Source: Drosophila pseudoobscura | Taxonomy: Eukaryota > Arthropoda > Insecta > Diptera > Drosophilidae | Assembly (NCBI RefSeq): GCF_009870125.1 | Contig: NC_046683.1 | Coordinates: 56,063,869-56,127,868, forward strand | Direction: 5' to 3' | DNA length: 64,000 nucleotides | In this document: piece by piece, positions 1 through 13,062 of the stretch | How positions within the stretch are numbered: position 1 is the stretch's first letter | How the letters are laid out: each line of letters starts with the position of its first letter | Notes under the pieces: model-generated | Databases searched by the model: none | The model's input: the letters and a program-made list of their open reading frames with translations, nothing else | Told to the model about the DNA's origin: nothing | Program-made: the position numbers and the translations under genes

Positions 1-340
1 GGGGTGCTCCGGCTCCAGATCAGAAACATATGTACATATATGGTTAAAGGTACTCGAGTCATTAGGCTAAAACACGTGTCTTGGGGCGGGGCTTGCCTAT
101 TGCACATCTCTTCGATTTTATAATAGATTTGTGGGGTCGTTGGCCTTGTTACTGGTTAGTAGGTTAATTTCTTCGGTTAGTTAGTTCTCTTTTCGTGGCC
201 GGATTTGTGTTTGTGTGATAACCATTGTCAGGCTTTTCATATTTAAATCCATTCGATTCCATTAAATCATCCGAAGTTAGTGCTAAAGTAAAATATACTC
301 ATTATTAAATCTCTACGGAAACAACATCTTTCTTTTTCAG
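1..340 (+). other. Intron of the CG7646-type gene, cut by window edge
   Basis: No coding exon is visible here. The stretch ends in a pyrimidine-rich tract and the acceptor tctttttcag at 331-340, directly before the first visible exon of the calcium-sensor gene. The earlier exons of that gene lie outside the window. Confidence 0.6.
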
Positions 341-1239
341 GAATTTTTACTTGCAATAGATGTTACTTCAAGCGGAACACCAGAAGAAAAGCTAAAATGG
401 GCTTTTCGAATGTACGATGTTGATGGAAATGGTGTCATAGACATACAAGAAATGACCAAAATTGTTCAGGTATGAAATTTAACAACCAACTGATTAAACC
501 TACTCCCATTGAAGCAATCCAGACCCACATGGGGAATAATAAAAAAAAAAGCTCGAGAATGTAAAAGCAAAATACATGTCGTGTGCATGACGAGACACAT
601 TTTTGCTCGACTTTAAACTGGGATTAAGTCTCGGTCTCACGAATGCTAACAACAAAATACATTTCGTGTGCTTGACGATTCACACTGATGCTCGTAAATG
701 AGTGGCGTAAACATTAATGATGTTGCTAGTATTCAGTTGAAGCAGTCTTCCAGTAAAAATTCTGCCGTAGCATAACCTTATCCATATCTTGCATTGAAGT
801 CATATAGCACTTCATTTTATTCTCTTGTGATCCCGATGGCACACTTGATTGTCTACATCGTACTTTATCAGGGGTATTTTTTTTGCTAATTTCTCAATAG
901 TTCCCTAAATAAAAACTGAAATTATTCCCGACGTTTAAAAGCTGCTCTGCTATATCTAAAACATTTAAATATTAAATGAATGGTCTCAGCAATTTAGAAA
1001 AAACACTTTATATTTTGACTTGCCAGAATATTCCTCATTCATACATTTGTGTATTGTTACAGGCAATTTATGATATGCTTGGAGCGTGCTCATCCAATCG
1101 TCCTGCAGACTCCGCGGAAGAACGAGCAAAAAATATATTTGCTAAGATGGACGAAAATAATGATGGTCAATTAACGCAAGATGAGTTTTTAAAAGGATGC
1201 TTACAAGATGAAGAGTTGTCCAAAATGTTGGCGCCATAA
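341..1239 (+). CDS. CG7646: Neuronal calcium sensor (CG7646-like), 3' part of gene
   Basis: Two coding exons are visible, 341-469 and 1063-1239 (stop TAA), with a GT-AG intron between them. The first exon (43 codons) carries an EF-hand loop with [12 protein letters not shown]. The last exon carries a second loop with [12 protein letters not shown] and ends in KMLAP. This is the C-terminal half of a recoverin/hippocalcin/neurocalcin-type protein, a small Ca2+ sensor that switches membrane or target binding. The N-terminus, with the expected Gly-2 myristoylation site and first EF-hands, is outside the window. The next gene downstream, Nca, is a paralogue in the same orientation, as in D. melanogaster where CG7646 and Nca are neighbours (from memory). 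The family is certain. The symbol rests on synteny and recall. Confidence 0.85.
470..1062 (+). other. Intron of CG7646-like gene
   Basis: A 593-bp intron with donor gtatga at 470 and acceptor tgttacag ending at 1062. It contains a short imperfect duplication (acatgtcgtgtgc and acatttcgtgtgc, around 570 and 660) but no gene or recognisable element. Confidence 0.7.
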
Positions 1240-1599
1240 ACAATTATATCCTACAATATGTGTGTATTTGATGAAATCAGTAATGAAATGTATAAATATT
1301 TAATTTATATTTCTTATACTAAAATTAAACTATGGAATCATTAAAATATTTGCATTGTATAAGTCTCATTCCAATTTAGAATTACATCTAAACTTGGTCA
1401 AATATCAAAACTACTCTAATATGGGGATGCTAATATCACTGGGCCCAATGCGGAGCCGCAGCTAATATAAACTCTTAACTTTAATAAATGCTCTTTATCT
1501 AGTATCTGCTACGACGATATCTTTTAATAACTTTTAATAATAACGCATCATATGCACGTATACTTATAGATTATAAGAGGTTATTCCTTTTTTTAAGTC

Positions 1600-2240
1600 T
1601 TCTTTTTTTTTTTAATACATTGTCTAATCATCAACTCTGTCTTAAACTAATAATCTAACTGATTGGGAGCAATGTCAATTTTTATTTTCGAATATTCTCG
1701 ACAGCTCACAACATTTTGGTGACCCCGACACGTGATTTATGTAAGCGGTGGTCATGCTCCCATCGCTAACTAGCTCTCTGGCCAGTTTCGTTTTTGAAGT
1801 AGAGATCGATACATAAAATTATTCTCATTGGCTGTGCATTAAATGACTACGAGATTGTTCTCAGTATATGATCCTTTGCTGGCTGTGTCTGTCTTTCTGT
1901 CAATAGTGTCTCCACTATTTGGCTATTCTATTAGGTTTTCTTGTCGCTTTCATATTCTATTGCTGTGCTCGTCTTGGTCAGAGACTGTGTACAGAGAGAC
2001 TTGGTCAGAGACGATCATAGCAGCAAGATGATAAGTCGAACGTGGTCGTTGATGTTGGCGAGCGCGAATGAGAAAGAAATGTTTTGAATATTTGGCATAG
2101 AAAGAAGGTTTCGAAAGGCTTGGAAGTCAGTAGAATTCAGTCGAAAGTAGCTCTGTGTGGGGACAAAGAGGTTATGATTAGAGTGGTTTTATTGTAGTGG
2201 TAACCTGACAATTAGTAACCGAAACCCAACACAGACAAAA
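1600..2240 (+). mobile_element. Possible BEL/Pao-type LTR/leader remnant
   Basis: The phrase acattttggtgaccccgac near 1711-1729 resembles the LTR end plus primer-binding-site junction of BEL/Pao elements, where TGGTGACCCCGAC follows the 5' LTR (family knowledge from memory). No gag or pol frame follows. If real it is a solo or degenerate LTR/leader fragment, and its borders are guesses. Confidence 0.35.
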
Positions 2241-2249
2241 TATTCCTTA

Positions 2250-2312
2250 AGGTCTACTTATACTTTTCCTTATACCTATACTTATACTTATTCTTATACT
2301 TATACTAATACA
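2250..2312 (+). repeat. TTATAC-type hexamer microsatellite
   Basis: Imperfect repeats of a cttata/ttatac hexamer run through this stretch (cttatac, ctatac, cttattc variants). It is a simple-sequence tract in intergenic DNA with no associated gene. Confidence 0.7.
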
Positions 2313-3096
2313 TCGGCCTTATTGTGCGTAGGTGACTTCTGATAAGAACTTATGCGATTTTCTAATAGCGTGCTGTGTATGCTGAAAACCAAGTAAAGGC
2401 TGCACGGAATGGATGATTAGTAATTAAAGGATGTTCTGGCATCACATATATCTGATTCTGGACATATTTTATTTTAGTCTGCTTCCTCTGCATTACGCTC
2501 CCAATCTCCCAATATCTCATGATCAAGTTTCGAGCTTCGGCATATTCGACAAAAAGAACGTGGGAATAGAATCGGTAGACCAGCTATAGCTTCCAAATTT
2601 CCACACACACGTCCGTTAACACTGAAGCACGTATGCTCAATGATCGCTGGGTTGGGTTCAATTTCCGCTCTGATGGCGTCAGACCATTTTCTGGCGGCTG
2701 ACAAGCATGTAAACATGGTTTCTCCACTTAATGAGCTTCTTGAGTGTTGAGAGCTCAAATCAAATAGTTCAAAATTAGCAACCTGTTAGCTCCTGTTAAA
2801 AAAAAAAATACTCCCTTGATGTATTTGAACTCCTTTGCCTGCTCGCAAGGCCAGGGTCTTGTGTTGCGATTTTTGAGCGAAATTGTTGCATTCTTTACTT
2901 ATTTACTAGTCTAAGTTACGGTCGGGCTTACATAGTACTGAGGATCTGTTCGAGACTCGCTGGCGTGGACAAATGGGTTTGACTTGACCGATTCACTTTA
3001 TTAATACTCGTTGTAATAATTTCTTCAGATATTTCTTAATCTTATATATGTATATTCCATTTACAGATTACTCTATAATGAAATTGGTCTAAAAAA

Positions 3097-4609
<1,513 letters not shown>

Positions 4610-4712
4610 CTGAAATAATATTGAAAAGCAAGCAATAATCATTTAATTGTATAGTGTAATTGCAAATTAAATTGTTTTTATTTCAGTGTGGAAATTATGT
4701 AAATTTCTTTTT

Positions 4713-4718
4713 AATAAA
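4713..4718 (+). promoter_or_regulatory. Candidate poly(A) signal of Nca
   Basis: AATAAA lies about 105 bp after the Nca stop codon, at a suitable distance for 3' end formation. This is a motif match only. Confidence 0.5.
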
Positions 4719-5746
4719 TAGTTCTTATAATATTATATAATATTTAAATTATTAAATTTGTCTTTTTCGAACCACCATACATACGTTTTTATATTTTTCT
4801 TTTGAACTGAAAATGCTGAAATGGTGGTATGTCTGGTTACTCTGGTGCATAGGTAAGGCAGGTGGTTAGGTATTTGCACGACATGCAGATAAACCGTGTG
4901 GTCGGTAAGTGACTCTAGATACATCGACTCTAGATACATAGTACATCTTTGGTGTTCGTTGCATACGTTCCGATATAGCCGATATCTGGATCAAATGGTC
5001 TGCTTAGCTATAGGACTGTCCCATGTCCAGAATTAAATCAATGCCAAAGATTAGTTCCAAAGATGGTATATTTGATGTTGTAGAATTCAAAAGTATTGCG
5101 TCGCCTACATACGCCGTGACAGCACATTTGGTAACAGCGCATATCACATATAGATAAAGGATGATAATGGAAGCTCCGAGCGATAGAAAGCACATATAAT
5201 CTGTAACGCGTCTTATCAATATAATTTACCGCACGACATTCGACCTTCACTAAGGGCAGGTCCAATATATGCGGAATCGAAGTGCAGGTGACTTTTTAGC
5301 AAACTTTTTCTTTAGATGTCGACAGAAACACTCAAAAATTAACAATCGTGCCGTCAAAATTGTGTGATATCACTGAACTATCACAAACCCAGTTCGGTGA
5401 TGCTAGAAATGTATCGGCTATACTCTCAAAATACAACATTAGTAGCCGTCTTACCCCCATATTTATTTTAAGCACACTTTAATCCTTCAATTATACATAT
5501 AAATCTATGGAAAGCAGAGGCCAGGTCGAGTTTCATTTAAGTGTATAAGCAAAAAAGTGAGTCCTATGGAAGCGCACAGTTTTTAAAATATATTTTCACA
5601 ATGGTATAGAATATAATATAAATACAATTTCAACAAGACAAAACAAATCAGCCATATCAATTGACTTCTCTATTCCTTTGCATAGTTTAGTATATAAGCA
5701 TTCATTTTCTATATTCAGAGCACATTCATTTAACTTTGCAATAATC
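4719..5746. other. Intergenic region between convergent Nca and Gabat
   Basis: The two genes converge on this stretch. It holds a small imperfect duplication (cgactctagatacat near 4907-4938) and AT-rich DNA. Open frames here are short and lack splice context or codon bias. The Gabat 3'UTR should occupy the right end. Confidence 0.5.
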
Positions 5747-7933
5747 TTAGAGTGATTTCAAAACTGTTCTGAAGCGGTCCAGAACAATGTTGGCATGGTA
5801 TTTCTTGAACACTAAGGCTGGACGGAAGCGAATGGATATATCTCCACATCCACCTGTTTGAACACCGGTATGCCTTAGAGCGGTTATAATACGATCCCTC
5901 ACATTTGTATTGGTGCAATTAATAGCCAAAAATGTTCCACGTCCACGGGTTGAGTTAAGAATATTCGGGAATTCCTTTTCCAAGTTTAATAAACCGTCTT
6001 TTAGAACTTTTCCGGTTTCATTTACATTAGCCAATAGCTTTTCCTCCTGTATTACTTTTATGATTTCCTCCAACAGAAGCACCTTTCCCGGGTCTCCCAT
6101 CCAAGTGTTAAAAATTCGATATGGCTCATTGGGTACAAAATCATCATTATGGAAATAGCCACCTAATTGTAACTTTTTGCTAAAGGTAACAACATCGGGC
6201 GGTTGCTCGAAATTAAAGTGTTCATGGCACCAGAACTTGCCAGTGCCGCCGCCTCCAGTCTGAACTTCATCGATTAAGAGGGCAACACCCCTCTTCTTGC
6301 AAATACTTTGAAGGCCTCTGAAAAACTCTGGCGACGCTTCATTATCACCTCCTTCGCTCTGAATAGGCTCGATAGCAACGCCGGCAACGGGATTGCTTTT
6401 CTTTGTGTATTGTTCAATAAGATCTTCCACTTCACTCAGACACTTTTGGTCTTCTTTTTTGTTTTCCGCCACATTTTCATCTAGAGGATATTTGTATTGG
6501 GGAAATGATGCTACAGGCCAATCAAATGATGGAATATCCATTTTATGAATATACTTTGAGTGAGTTGTGGAGAGTGCTCCTAAGGTGCGACCATGGAAGG
6601 CTCCTTTGAATGATAAAATGCTTAGTTGGGGGGAGCCTGGGGCCTGGTTTATCATACACGAGCATTTTTCCTGTTCCGTAAAGGCTGCCGTTCCACGAAC
6701 TTTATTTTGATACCTGGAAAAAATTTGTTTAAGAATTAGAAATATATGTTGAAGTGGCTTTAATCGCTCATAACAAGTCCCCCGCCTTAAGGATGATTAC
6801 CATTGGCAACGGACAGAAGGTTTTCTTTTATTTCCCATAATAAAACAGAACCATAAACAAACTTACCATATAAAAATGCTTTTATATGCATTTTCGTTTG
6901 AGCATGACCCACACATCATAGTAGTAATTTTATTTAATCCTTTTGGGGCAATATTCATCAAAATAGAATGAAGTTTTTCCGGCCATTCTTTTCCGGGAAA
7001 AACCCCAAGTGCGGGTCTGTTGATTAAAGCTGAAAGCACGAAAGAATTATTCATAGTATACTTTTCTATATTTAAAAAACACAGAAATGCAAGCGATTGC
7101 AGTTAATCGTTCCTTTATCTCCCCATTGACCCACATCAAAAAATGCTTGTAACTTACTTTTTAGATTTTTCTCATCTTTGAAAACGTTAATGAGTCTGGG
7201 ATGATTGTAGCCCAAAGGTACAGAGGAAATTTGGGTGTAAACATCCAGTAATACATTTCCGTCAACATCGCAAATGTAGTTTCCAGCGGACTTCTCGTAA
7301 TCGGCAAACAACTGTATGGTACCGGTGCTCTGTAAAAGAAGTGTTTGCTCTTGGTAAACATTACGACTAATATACATACATATTTTTTGATAATCCATAC
7401 TTAATAATAATAACAATTAATCTAATATATTAAAGGGTATGGGCATAATAATCATATATGTATATAAATCATATTGCTCTTTAGTCTGAAGTCAACCGTT
7501 GCCATTGACAACCCAAATGAAAAAGCCGGAGAAAAATCGATGGAAAATTCGGCATGGAAACGAAACAAGAGCATTTAAAAAGAAAGGACACCTGGAAAAA
7601 GCTGACTTAAATAATCACTAAGCAGACTGTATGACATTAGTTTTGTAGAATTGTGTACCCATTACATAAATTTTATAAAAAAGGATGTTCACTTTCACTT
7701 CCTGGCCGTTCATCACGTTTATTCTTTTAGACTCTTAGCACATCATGCTTTAAACTATGAGCCAAAGAATGTATTGTATGCATGTTGAGAATACAAAATA
7801 CAAATCACCTGAACAGCATCCAGTTTATCCTTTAGCTCAAGGGACTTCGGTCCTGGTATGGCCTTGCTTTTCACAATAGGTTCCTTGGGCTCTTGGATTG
7901 TTGAGTATCTATTACAGCCCAATCGATACACAT
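5747..7933 (-). CDS. Gabat: GABA transaminase, mitochondrial (first coding exon unresolved)
   Basis: Minus-strand exons 7809-7933, 7158-7329, 6867-7029 and 5747-6713 (stop TAA) join in frame. The protein is a PLP-dependent 4-aminobutyrate aminotransferase, converting GABA plus 2-oxoglutarate to succinate semialdehyde plus glutamate in the mitochondrial matrix. Visible landmarks are [16 protein letters not shown], the cysteine pair in [13 protein letters not shown] (the CxxC that holds the Fe-S cluster in mammalian GABA-T), [27 protein letters not shown] with the PLP-contacting Asp, and [12 protein letters not shown] with the Schiff-base Lys. The exon at 7809-7933 begins with two bases of a split codon, so an upstream exon with the ATG and the rest of the transit peptide is needed. 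One candidate is 8008-8048 (MRHLLLNTLIKQS), but its phase fits only if a later acceptor is used. Identity is secure; the N-terminus is not. Confidence 0.93.
7330..7808 (-). other. Intron of Gabat
   Basis: A 479-bp intron on the minus strand, with donor gtgatt after the CAG codon ending at 7809 and acceptor tttacag before 7329. No feature is seen inside it. Confidence 0.7.
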
Positions 7934-8966
7934 CTAAAAACAAAATTTGTTTTAATTAATTTTAACAAACTGTGATACATATCTGCATTTGTATATGTAG
8001 CTTTTACGAACTTTGCTTTATCAATGTATTCAATAACAAATGCCTCATGGTTATCTTTTGATTTTTTTTTATTTATTATGAACGAATTGATCAATAAGAG
8101 AGCTGAAGCGCCACTAGTATTCAACAGAAAAAAGATTATTATGCAGAAAGCACACGTATAAATTAACTTTGTTTGTATGTATCCTTGTTTGGATCTACAA
8201 AAATCAAAATGTGCTATCTCCGAATTAGGCAACAGAGTAGAATACATCATGGTTATGCGTCGTTTACATATGTAACTTCACATGAAAGCATAAATATTTT
8301 AAATTTAATAAAGTTGATTACACTAGGCAACAAAATTGAACCTTTTATTTGCGCTTCGATTTAAATTTGTTTATATGAATTACGGGTTTTTTTTTTTTGC
8401 TAAGGTTATTTTTTTAAGTTTTCAAAACGGCTATTTACTTTCATGTTTCTGGAAAATATAATATAAAGCAAAACTGATAATTTTCTGCAATTTTTTTTTT
8501 CAAAACGTTTGTTTTAAAAACTTTGTAAAAACTTGACCATAATTTTACATGCCCCCAAACTTTTTAGAAAAATTTGGTTTGGTTCGAAGCGTAAATATGG
8601 TACTGCATAGTGTTATTAGCCATGCTCCAGTTATGTGCTCCAAAAGTGTTTGCAAATCGCAAGATTCTTAAGAAGCTTGCAATTTCAAAATTGATTTGCA
8701 TACACCACATAAATATACATTTTTAATAGTTGGCAGTCTCCCGTTTTACTTACTTTTGCGTTTTGCGTTTTCAGCCAAAACTTTTCGTTTTTACGTGCTC
8801 CCGATTTCACAAATATTTTGTATCGATATGTTCCGTTTTCTCAACGAACCTGGCACGCAAAAACAGATGACATGGTTACTTCTAAATATACGGCGTGATA
8901 AAAATAATGCATTTTTCAACTGATTGCTTTGTAGAAAAAAGTAAAAAATTAATATATTGCACTTAC
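7934..8966 (-). other. Upstream intron region of Gabat
   Basis: AT-rich sequence between the first certain Gabat exon and a possible 5' exon. It should contain the missing start codon. Frames present here lack clear mitochondrial presequence plus correct splice phase, so I do not choose one. No other gene is seen. Confidence 0.4.
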
Positions 8967-9120
8967 GTTTTAAATTAATTGTGTCGGTAAATAGCTGTAT
9001 TTATCCAGATTTTCTTTTACGCGTATGTTACGAGTCCAATCCGAGCTGGTACGAACACACGCTGTTATGCGCGAAAATGTCGAATCGATATCCGAATCGG
9101 GCTGCGTCAGCTGTTAGCAC
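8967..9120 (-). other. Candidate 5' non-coding exon of Gabat
   Basis: Read on the minus strand, this less AT-rich stretch ends in a consensus donor gtaagt (complement of acttac at 8961-8966). It lacks an in-frame ATG, as expected for a 5'UTR exon of the minus-strand gene. The upstream limit is arbitrary, and transcript data would be needed. Confidence 0.3.
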
Positions 9121-10437
9121 GAAAACGCAATGTGTTGTTGCCCAATTATTTCAAAGCAAAATTTGATGTTGAGTTAAACAAAATATTTTTAAATACGGCA
9201 CAAGCCAATCTGCCCTGGTAATGGTATACAATTTATAGTAATGCGACAATAAGTCATCTATTATTTTTCCTTTTTCAACTAAGATTCGTTTTGTTGTAAA
9301 AAAATTATTTTTTTTTTTATTTCTGCACGGAAAATGATTCCGTTGTGAAAACTAAACAAACCTTGCGCTTTGAGAAAACGGGAGCAGTAATTTATCTGTT
9401 TTCAAAAGTAAATCGGAAAATTTATGTGAAAGTGAAAACCGGAGCCTGCTTGAAGTTATCAATTTAATACAATATCAAACACCTTAAGGTAAGGTATGAT
9501 GGGAAAAAGCGAGTGGTGAAGACAGATAAGAGAGTTGGTACATTGATCATGTTCCAGATATGAAAAGTCAACATATTCTTTTAAGACACACTGGGAGAGA
9601 GAAGCAGGCTGCAAGAGGCAGGAACCAACCACGGGAAATTGTTCTCTTTTTTCTGGCTACTATGTTGTGTAATACCAACCAATTTAGTGTCTGCCTAAAA
9701 TAGTATCCTCCTTATAATTGTGCCGTTCTTTCGGTAGAACCAACCCCTTTAGGAGAAAGAATACATTTTGCAAGCTTTAAATCCGTGACTCCCGAATCAC
9801 GGTTGCACGTTTTGCGAGTTGATCTAAAATCATACAAGTAGATTGCTGTACAGCTTTTTCATTATCCTATTTGTGGAGCTTTGACAAATCCGTCATGTGG
9901 AGATATTTAGTGCTTAGTAGCGTAAATGATGTCTATAATTATTACCACTTTCTCTTTTTATTCTTCTTTTTAGAAGCTAGCGTTCAAAAATACAAAAGGA
10001 TATTTCATATATTTTGTATTTTTCTTTTGACTGAAGCCGTATTTCTGATGTGATCAAACCGAACAATTTGGAATAGAAACAGTGGCATCATGCACATTGT
10101 AGAAATCGCATATCTTCGCATGCTGTTGTTTGCGTGAAAATGGTGATAATTTCTGGTAAAAAATGTTTAAACTATTTCAGAGCTGATATATATATTTTTC
10201 AATAAATTTAAATCTGAATACTGCAGACATTCACATTAATTAGAGGCTTTTTCTAGAATTTATACATATCCCATCAGAAATAACACTGTGCCAATTCCAT
10301 TGTTTTGAATCTTTCAATGAATCTAGTTGTCACTTGACACAGAACAGAGTCGATTTGGAAAGCAAAAATATCGTTTGCATTTGATGTGATAAAAAAATAC
10401 ACATACATATAGTTTAAGCGGAAAAATATTTTTTGAT
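9121..10437. other. Divergent promoter region between Gabat and Tom20
   Basis: No coding sequence is supported here. Promoters of the two divergent genes should lie in this interval. A small dyad ccgtga...tcacgg occurs near 9783-9802. No sharp TATA or initiator assignment is possible. Confidence 0.4.
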
Positions 10438-11501
10438 ATGCTCGAAATGAATAAAACTGCAATTGGAATTGCGGCTGGGGTTGCTGGAACTTTGTTCATT
10501 GGATATTGCATCTACTTTGACAAGAAACGCCGAAATGACCCAGAATATAAGAAGAAAGTCCGTGAGCGTAAGATTACCCTATTTGTAATGGTTAACTTGA
10601 ATGAAACATGGTATTTTAATATATGAATAGGTCGCCGCCGCAGCAAAAAAACTGGAAATACTAAGGCAGGAATTCCAAATCTAAATGACCATGAAGCTAT
10701 TGAAAAGTAAGTAAATCTACTCCAAAACATATTATATAAGAAGGACAGCACGTGCAGAAGTATACATTTCACATATGCATGCACATATATGTGTGTACGC
10801 ACAATCAGAACAAACGATTTTTCGTAGACCTGTAAATAAACACATAATTCGGCTAATTGAAGTGTAATTCGCATAGGGATGTGCAGTTATCTAGATTCAT
10901 ACAGCTCGTTCCACGCTCTTAATGAGTCAACACCAGAGGTGATTAGCCTGTAGTAACGGTGTTAGTAGCATGCCAAATTACGAAAAGTTCTTGTGTTTTC
11001 TTGGGCAACAACAATTGGCAATCAATTATGCCGATCTATGCCCATAGGTCGTGCTTTGAACGCTACGCAGCAAGTTTTCCTTCAACATATTCTACCGATC
11101 GGCTACACAATCGATGTATTATTATTCAGCCTGGTTATATGTATAGTGTAGTTTTCCAATAATACAAAATCATTTAATCAAATAAATTTGTATTTAACTC
11201 TTTCAGATATTTTCTACAAGAAATTCAGCTGGGTGAAACCCTTATAGCCAGAGGAGATTTCGAAACTGGCGTAGAGCATTTGGCAAACGCGATTGTTGTT
11301 TGCGGCCAGCCGGCACGTTTGCTGCAAGTGCTACAATCGTCCCTCCCAGCTCAAGTATTTGCAATGTTGATTGTAAAAATGCAGGAATTCGGGAACCGAG
11401 CTGCGGAGTCGAACGATATACAGGTCAACGTGGGCGGACAACAAGTGGACAGCAAAATGCTAGACAGCTCATCGGGAGCTGGAATTGATGACCTGGAATA
11501 A
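10438..11501 (+). CDS. Tom20: Mitochondrial import receptor subunit Tom20, complete (166 aa)
   Basis: Exons 10438-10567, 10631-10706 and 11207-11501 join in frame (166 codons plus TAA). Tom20 is an outer-membrane receptor of the TOM complex that binds mitochondrial presequences. Residues about 5-25 form the N-terminal membrane anchor (AIGIAAGVAGTLFIGYCIYF). Next come a basic segment, DKKRRNDPEYKKKVRERRRR, and the cytosolic TPR-like receptor domain with YFLQEIQLGETLIARGDFE, NAIVVCGQPARLLQVLQSS and QVFAMLIVKM, matching animal TOM20. The acidic C-terminus ends IDDLE, like the acidic tail of mammalian TOM20. ATG at 10438 is used; ATG at 10447 is a possible alternative three codons in. It is divergent from Gabat, another gene for a mitochondrial protein. 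Confidence 0.96.
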
Positions 11502-11590
11502 AAATTGGAGATGGCCGTAAATACTATAATAAAATGTTCAACAATAGAAATTAAGGGCCTCATATTTTAGTTACGTTTCCAATACATACA

Positions 11591-11596
11591 AATAAA
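11591..11596 (+). promoter_or_regulatory. Candidate poly(A) signal of Tom20
   Basis: AATAAA about 90 bp downstream of the Tom20 stop codon. Motif match only. Confidence 0.45.
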
Positions 11597-12446
11597 TGTA
11601 CGTACACTAAAGATTCACGCATGTACCCATTATTTTTCTTGTGTGCGGCCGTGACGCAAAAATTGTTAAATCGCATGCTATACATAGTAAAGCAGATCGT
11701 CAGGCCCACGTAAATAGGAAAAATAATTACGATATCTGTTTACTAGCTTAACTCAACATTAATCAAACCAGGAATGGAGTTATAATAAATTAATCGCCAT
11801 ACAAAATAAAACACGTAACGGCCTCAATAAATTGATGTATGTATATTAAAAATAAGAAATTTTAAAAAGTTGTTACCAAATATCTTTGTGCCACACGCAA
11901 ATAACGGTCTGCGAGCTGTGGACTCTGGTACTCCTTGGATATCGCTGAAAGCGTTCACATCGCGACAGAAGTTCTCTCTTCCCCCGAATGATGGACCACT
12001 TTTGCACCTAAAAGTGGGTGGAATCGGAGCTCCCTATGGCGAGGATGCCCTCTGAGAGGTAACGCCGAATCGAACCTCTTTCTAAATCTTTAAACGTTCA
12101 AAACAAAAAAGTACAAATAAAAATAAATAAATTCAAACATTAAATCATATCTACCAGAATAATTATATGTAAAGCAAAATAAATGAATTGAACAATACAG
12201 CGAAATTTTTTCTGTCATTCTTCCAGCAAGCTGAAAACTTGACGATGAAATTACCTGAAGACGAGCGGGCAAGGACAACGGCAAGGATCGAGGCTCTACT
12301 TTATGGCCGGTACTCAATCAGTATATGTATTATATGTATATGTTATGTGATATTTTCTGTGTCGTTTGGTTTCGCTGCTCGCAAGAGGTACGAATTAATT
12401 TTTCGCCAAACAAAATGTTCGTAAAATTGTTTGTGAGCTTTTTAAA
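11597..12446. other. Intergenic DNA downstream of Tom20
   Basis: No complete gene. A short exon-like frame near 12230 is listed separately. The sequence around 11870-12055 is less AT-rich and open for about 60 codons, but it matches nothing I recognise. Confidence 0.45.
12230..12309 (+). pseudogene. Exon-like fragment of unknown protein
   Basis: After a good acceptor (ttcttccag near 12228) the frame reads QAENLTMKLPEDERARTTA and on through RIEALLYGR. This is an amphipathic, charged segment with a protein-like composition resembling the C-terminal helix of some fly DNA-binding proteins. No donor, start or partner exons are evident, so it is either a gene relic or chance. The protein family is not identified. 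Confidence 0.25.
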
Positions 12447-12985
12447 CTCGATACTCAAAATGAGAATAGTGGTGTATTAGATTTGTGGTGAAAGTGGATG
12501 TGTGTAACGTCCAGAAGAAAGAGTTTCCGACCCCATAAAGTATATATATTCTTGATCAGTATCAATAGACGATTCGATTGAGCCATGTATGTCCGTCCCT
12601 ATGAGCGTCTAGTGCTCGGAGACTATAAGAGCTAGAGCAACGACATTTTGTATCCAGACTTCTGTGATATGACGCTGATACATGTGTATTACGTCGCGCC
12701 CCCCTTCCGCTGCCACAATAAACGTAAATCTGTGGCAACCACAATTTTAAAGATTTAAAACCCACAATCATAGAGATGTACCAGATTGCCGAATCTGGAT
12801 CAGATCGGATTATTATTATAAACAAAAGGAGCAAATCCTACATACATACATATACAGTGGATAAAAAGCGCCCTACACGTTCTGACTAATTTTCTGTCTC
12901 TCTCGCACGTACTCTTTGTCGTTCAATGTTAGCGCCGTCTCTCTATACTGACTAAGTATCGGGTTTGACAACGTTCTCCCTCGTT
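12447..12985 (+). mobile_element. DINE-1/mini-me-type non-autonomous repeat, copy 1
   Basis: Starts with the hairpin-prone atactcaaaatgagaat and contains gtgtgtaacgtccagaag. It then has the conserved core tatatattcttgatcagtat followed by a short, decayed GTCC tract. Downstream are ccttccgctgccacaat, ctgtggcaaccacaat and gaatctggatcagatcgg. The TA-rich block, core and GTCY block layout is typical of mini-me/DINE-1 elements of Drosophila (from memory). It shares most of these blocks with the copy at 17905-18999. No coding capacity. Confidence 0.75.
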
Positions 12986-13062
12986 ATATATTAGATTTGA
13001 TCTATTTTTAATTTTTCTTTACACTTTTGTTTACGTCTGTCCCTTATTTTCCACTCTCCCAC

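Larger units (their letters stand above)
1240..3096. other. Intergenic region and 5' leader of Nca
   Basis: Between the CG7646-like stop and the Nca start there is no convincing gene. A possible AATAAA signal for the upstream gene lies near 1484. A retroelement leader-like motif (near 1715) and a hexamer microsatellite (near 2250) are listed separately. The tract ttacag at 3061-3066 could be a 5'UTR splice acceptor just before the Nca start codon. The rest looks like decayed non-coding sequence. Confidence 0.5.

Noticed and set aside
2474..2758. 94-codon minus-strand frame with several cysteines (CRICRSS)
   Set aside because: No start context, splice signals or recognisable zinc-finger spacing. 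It lies in decayed intergenic sequence.
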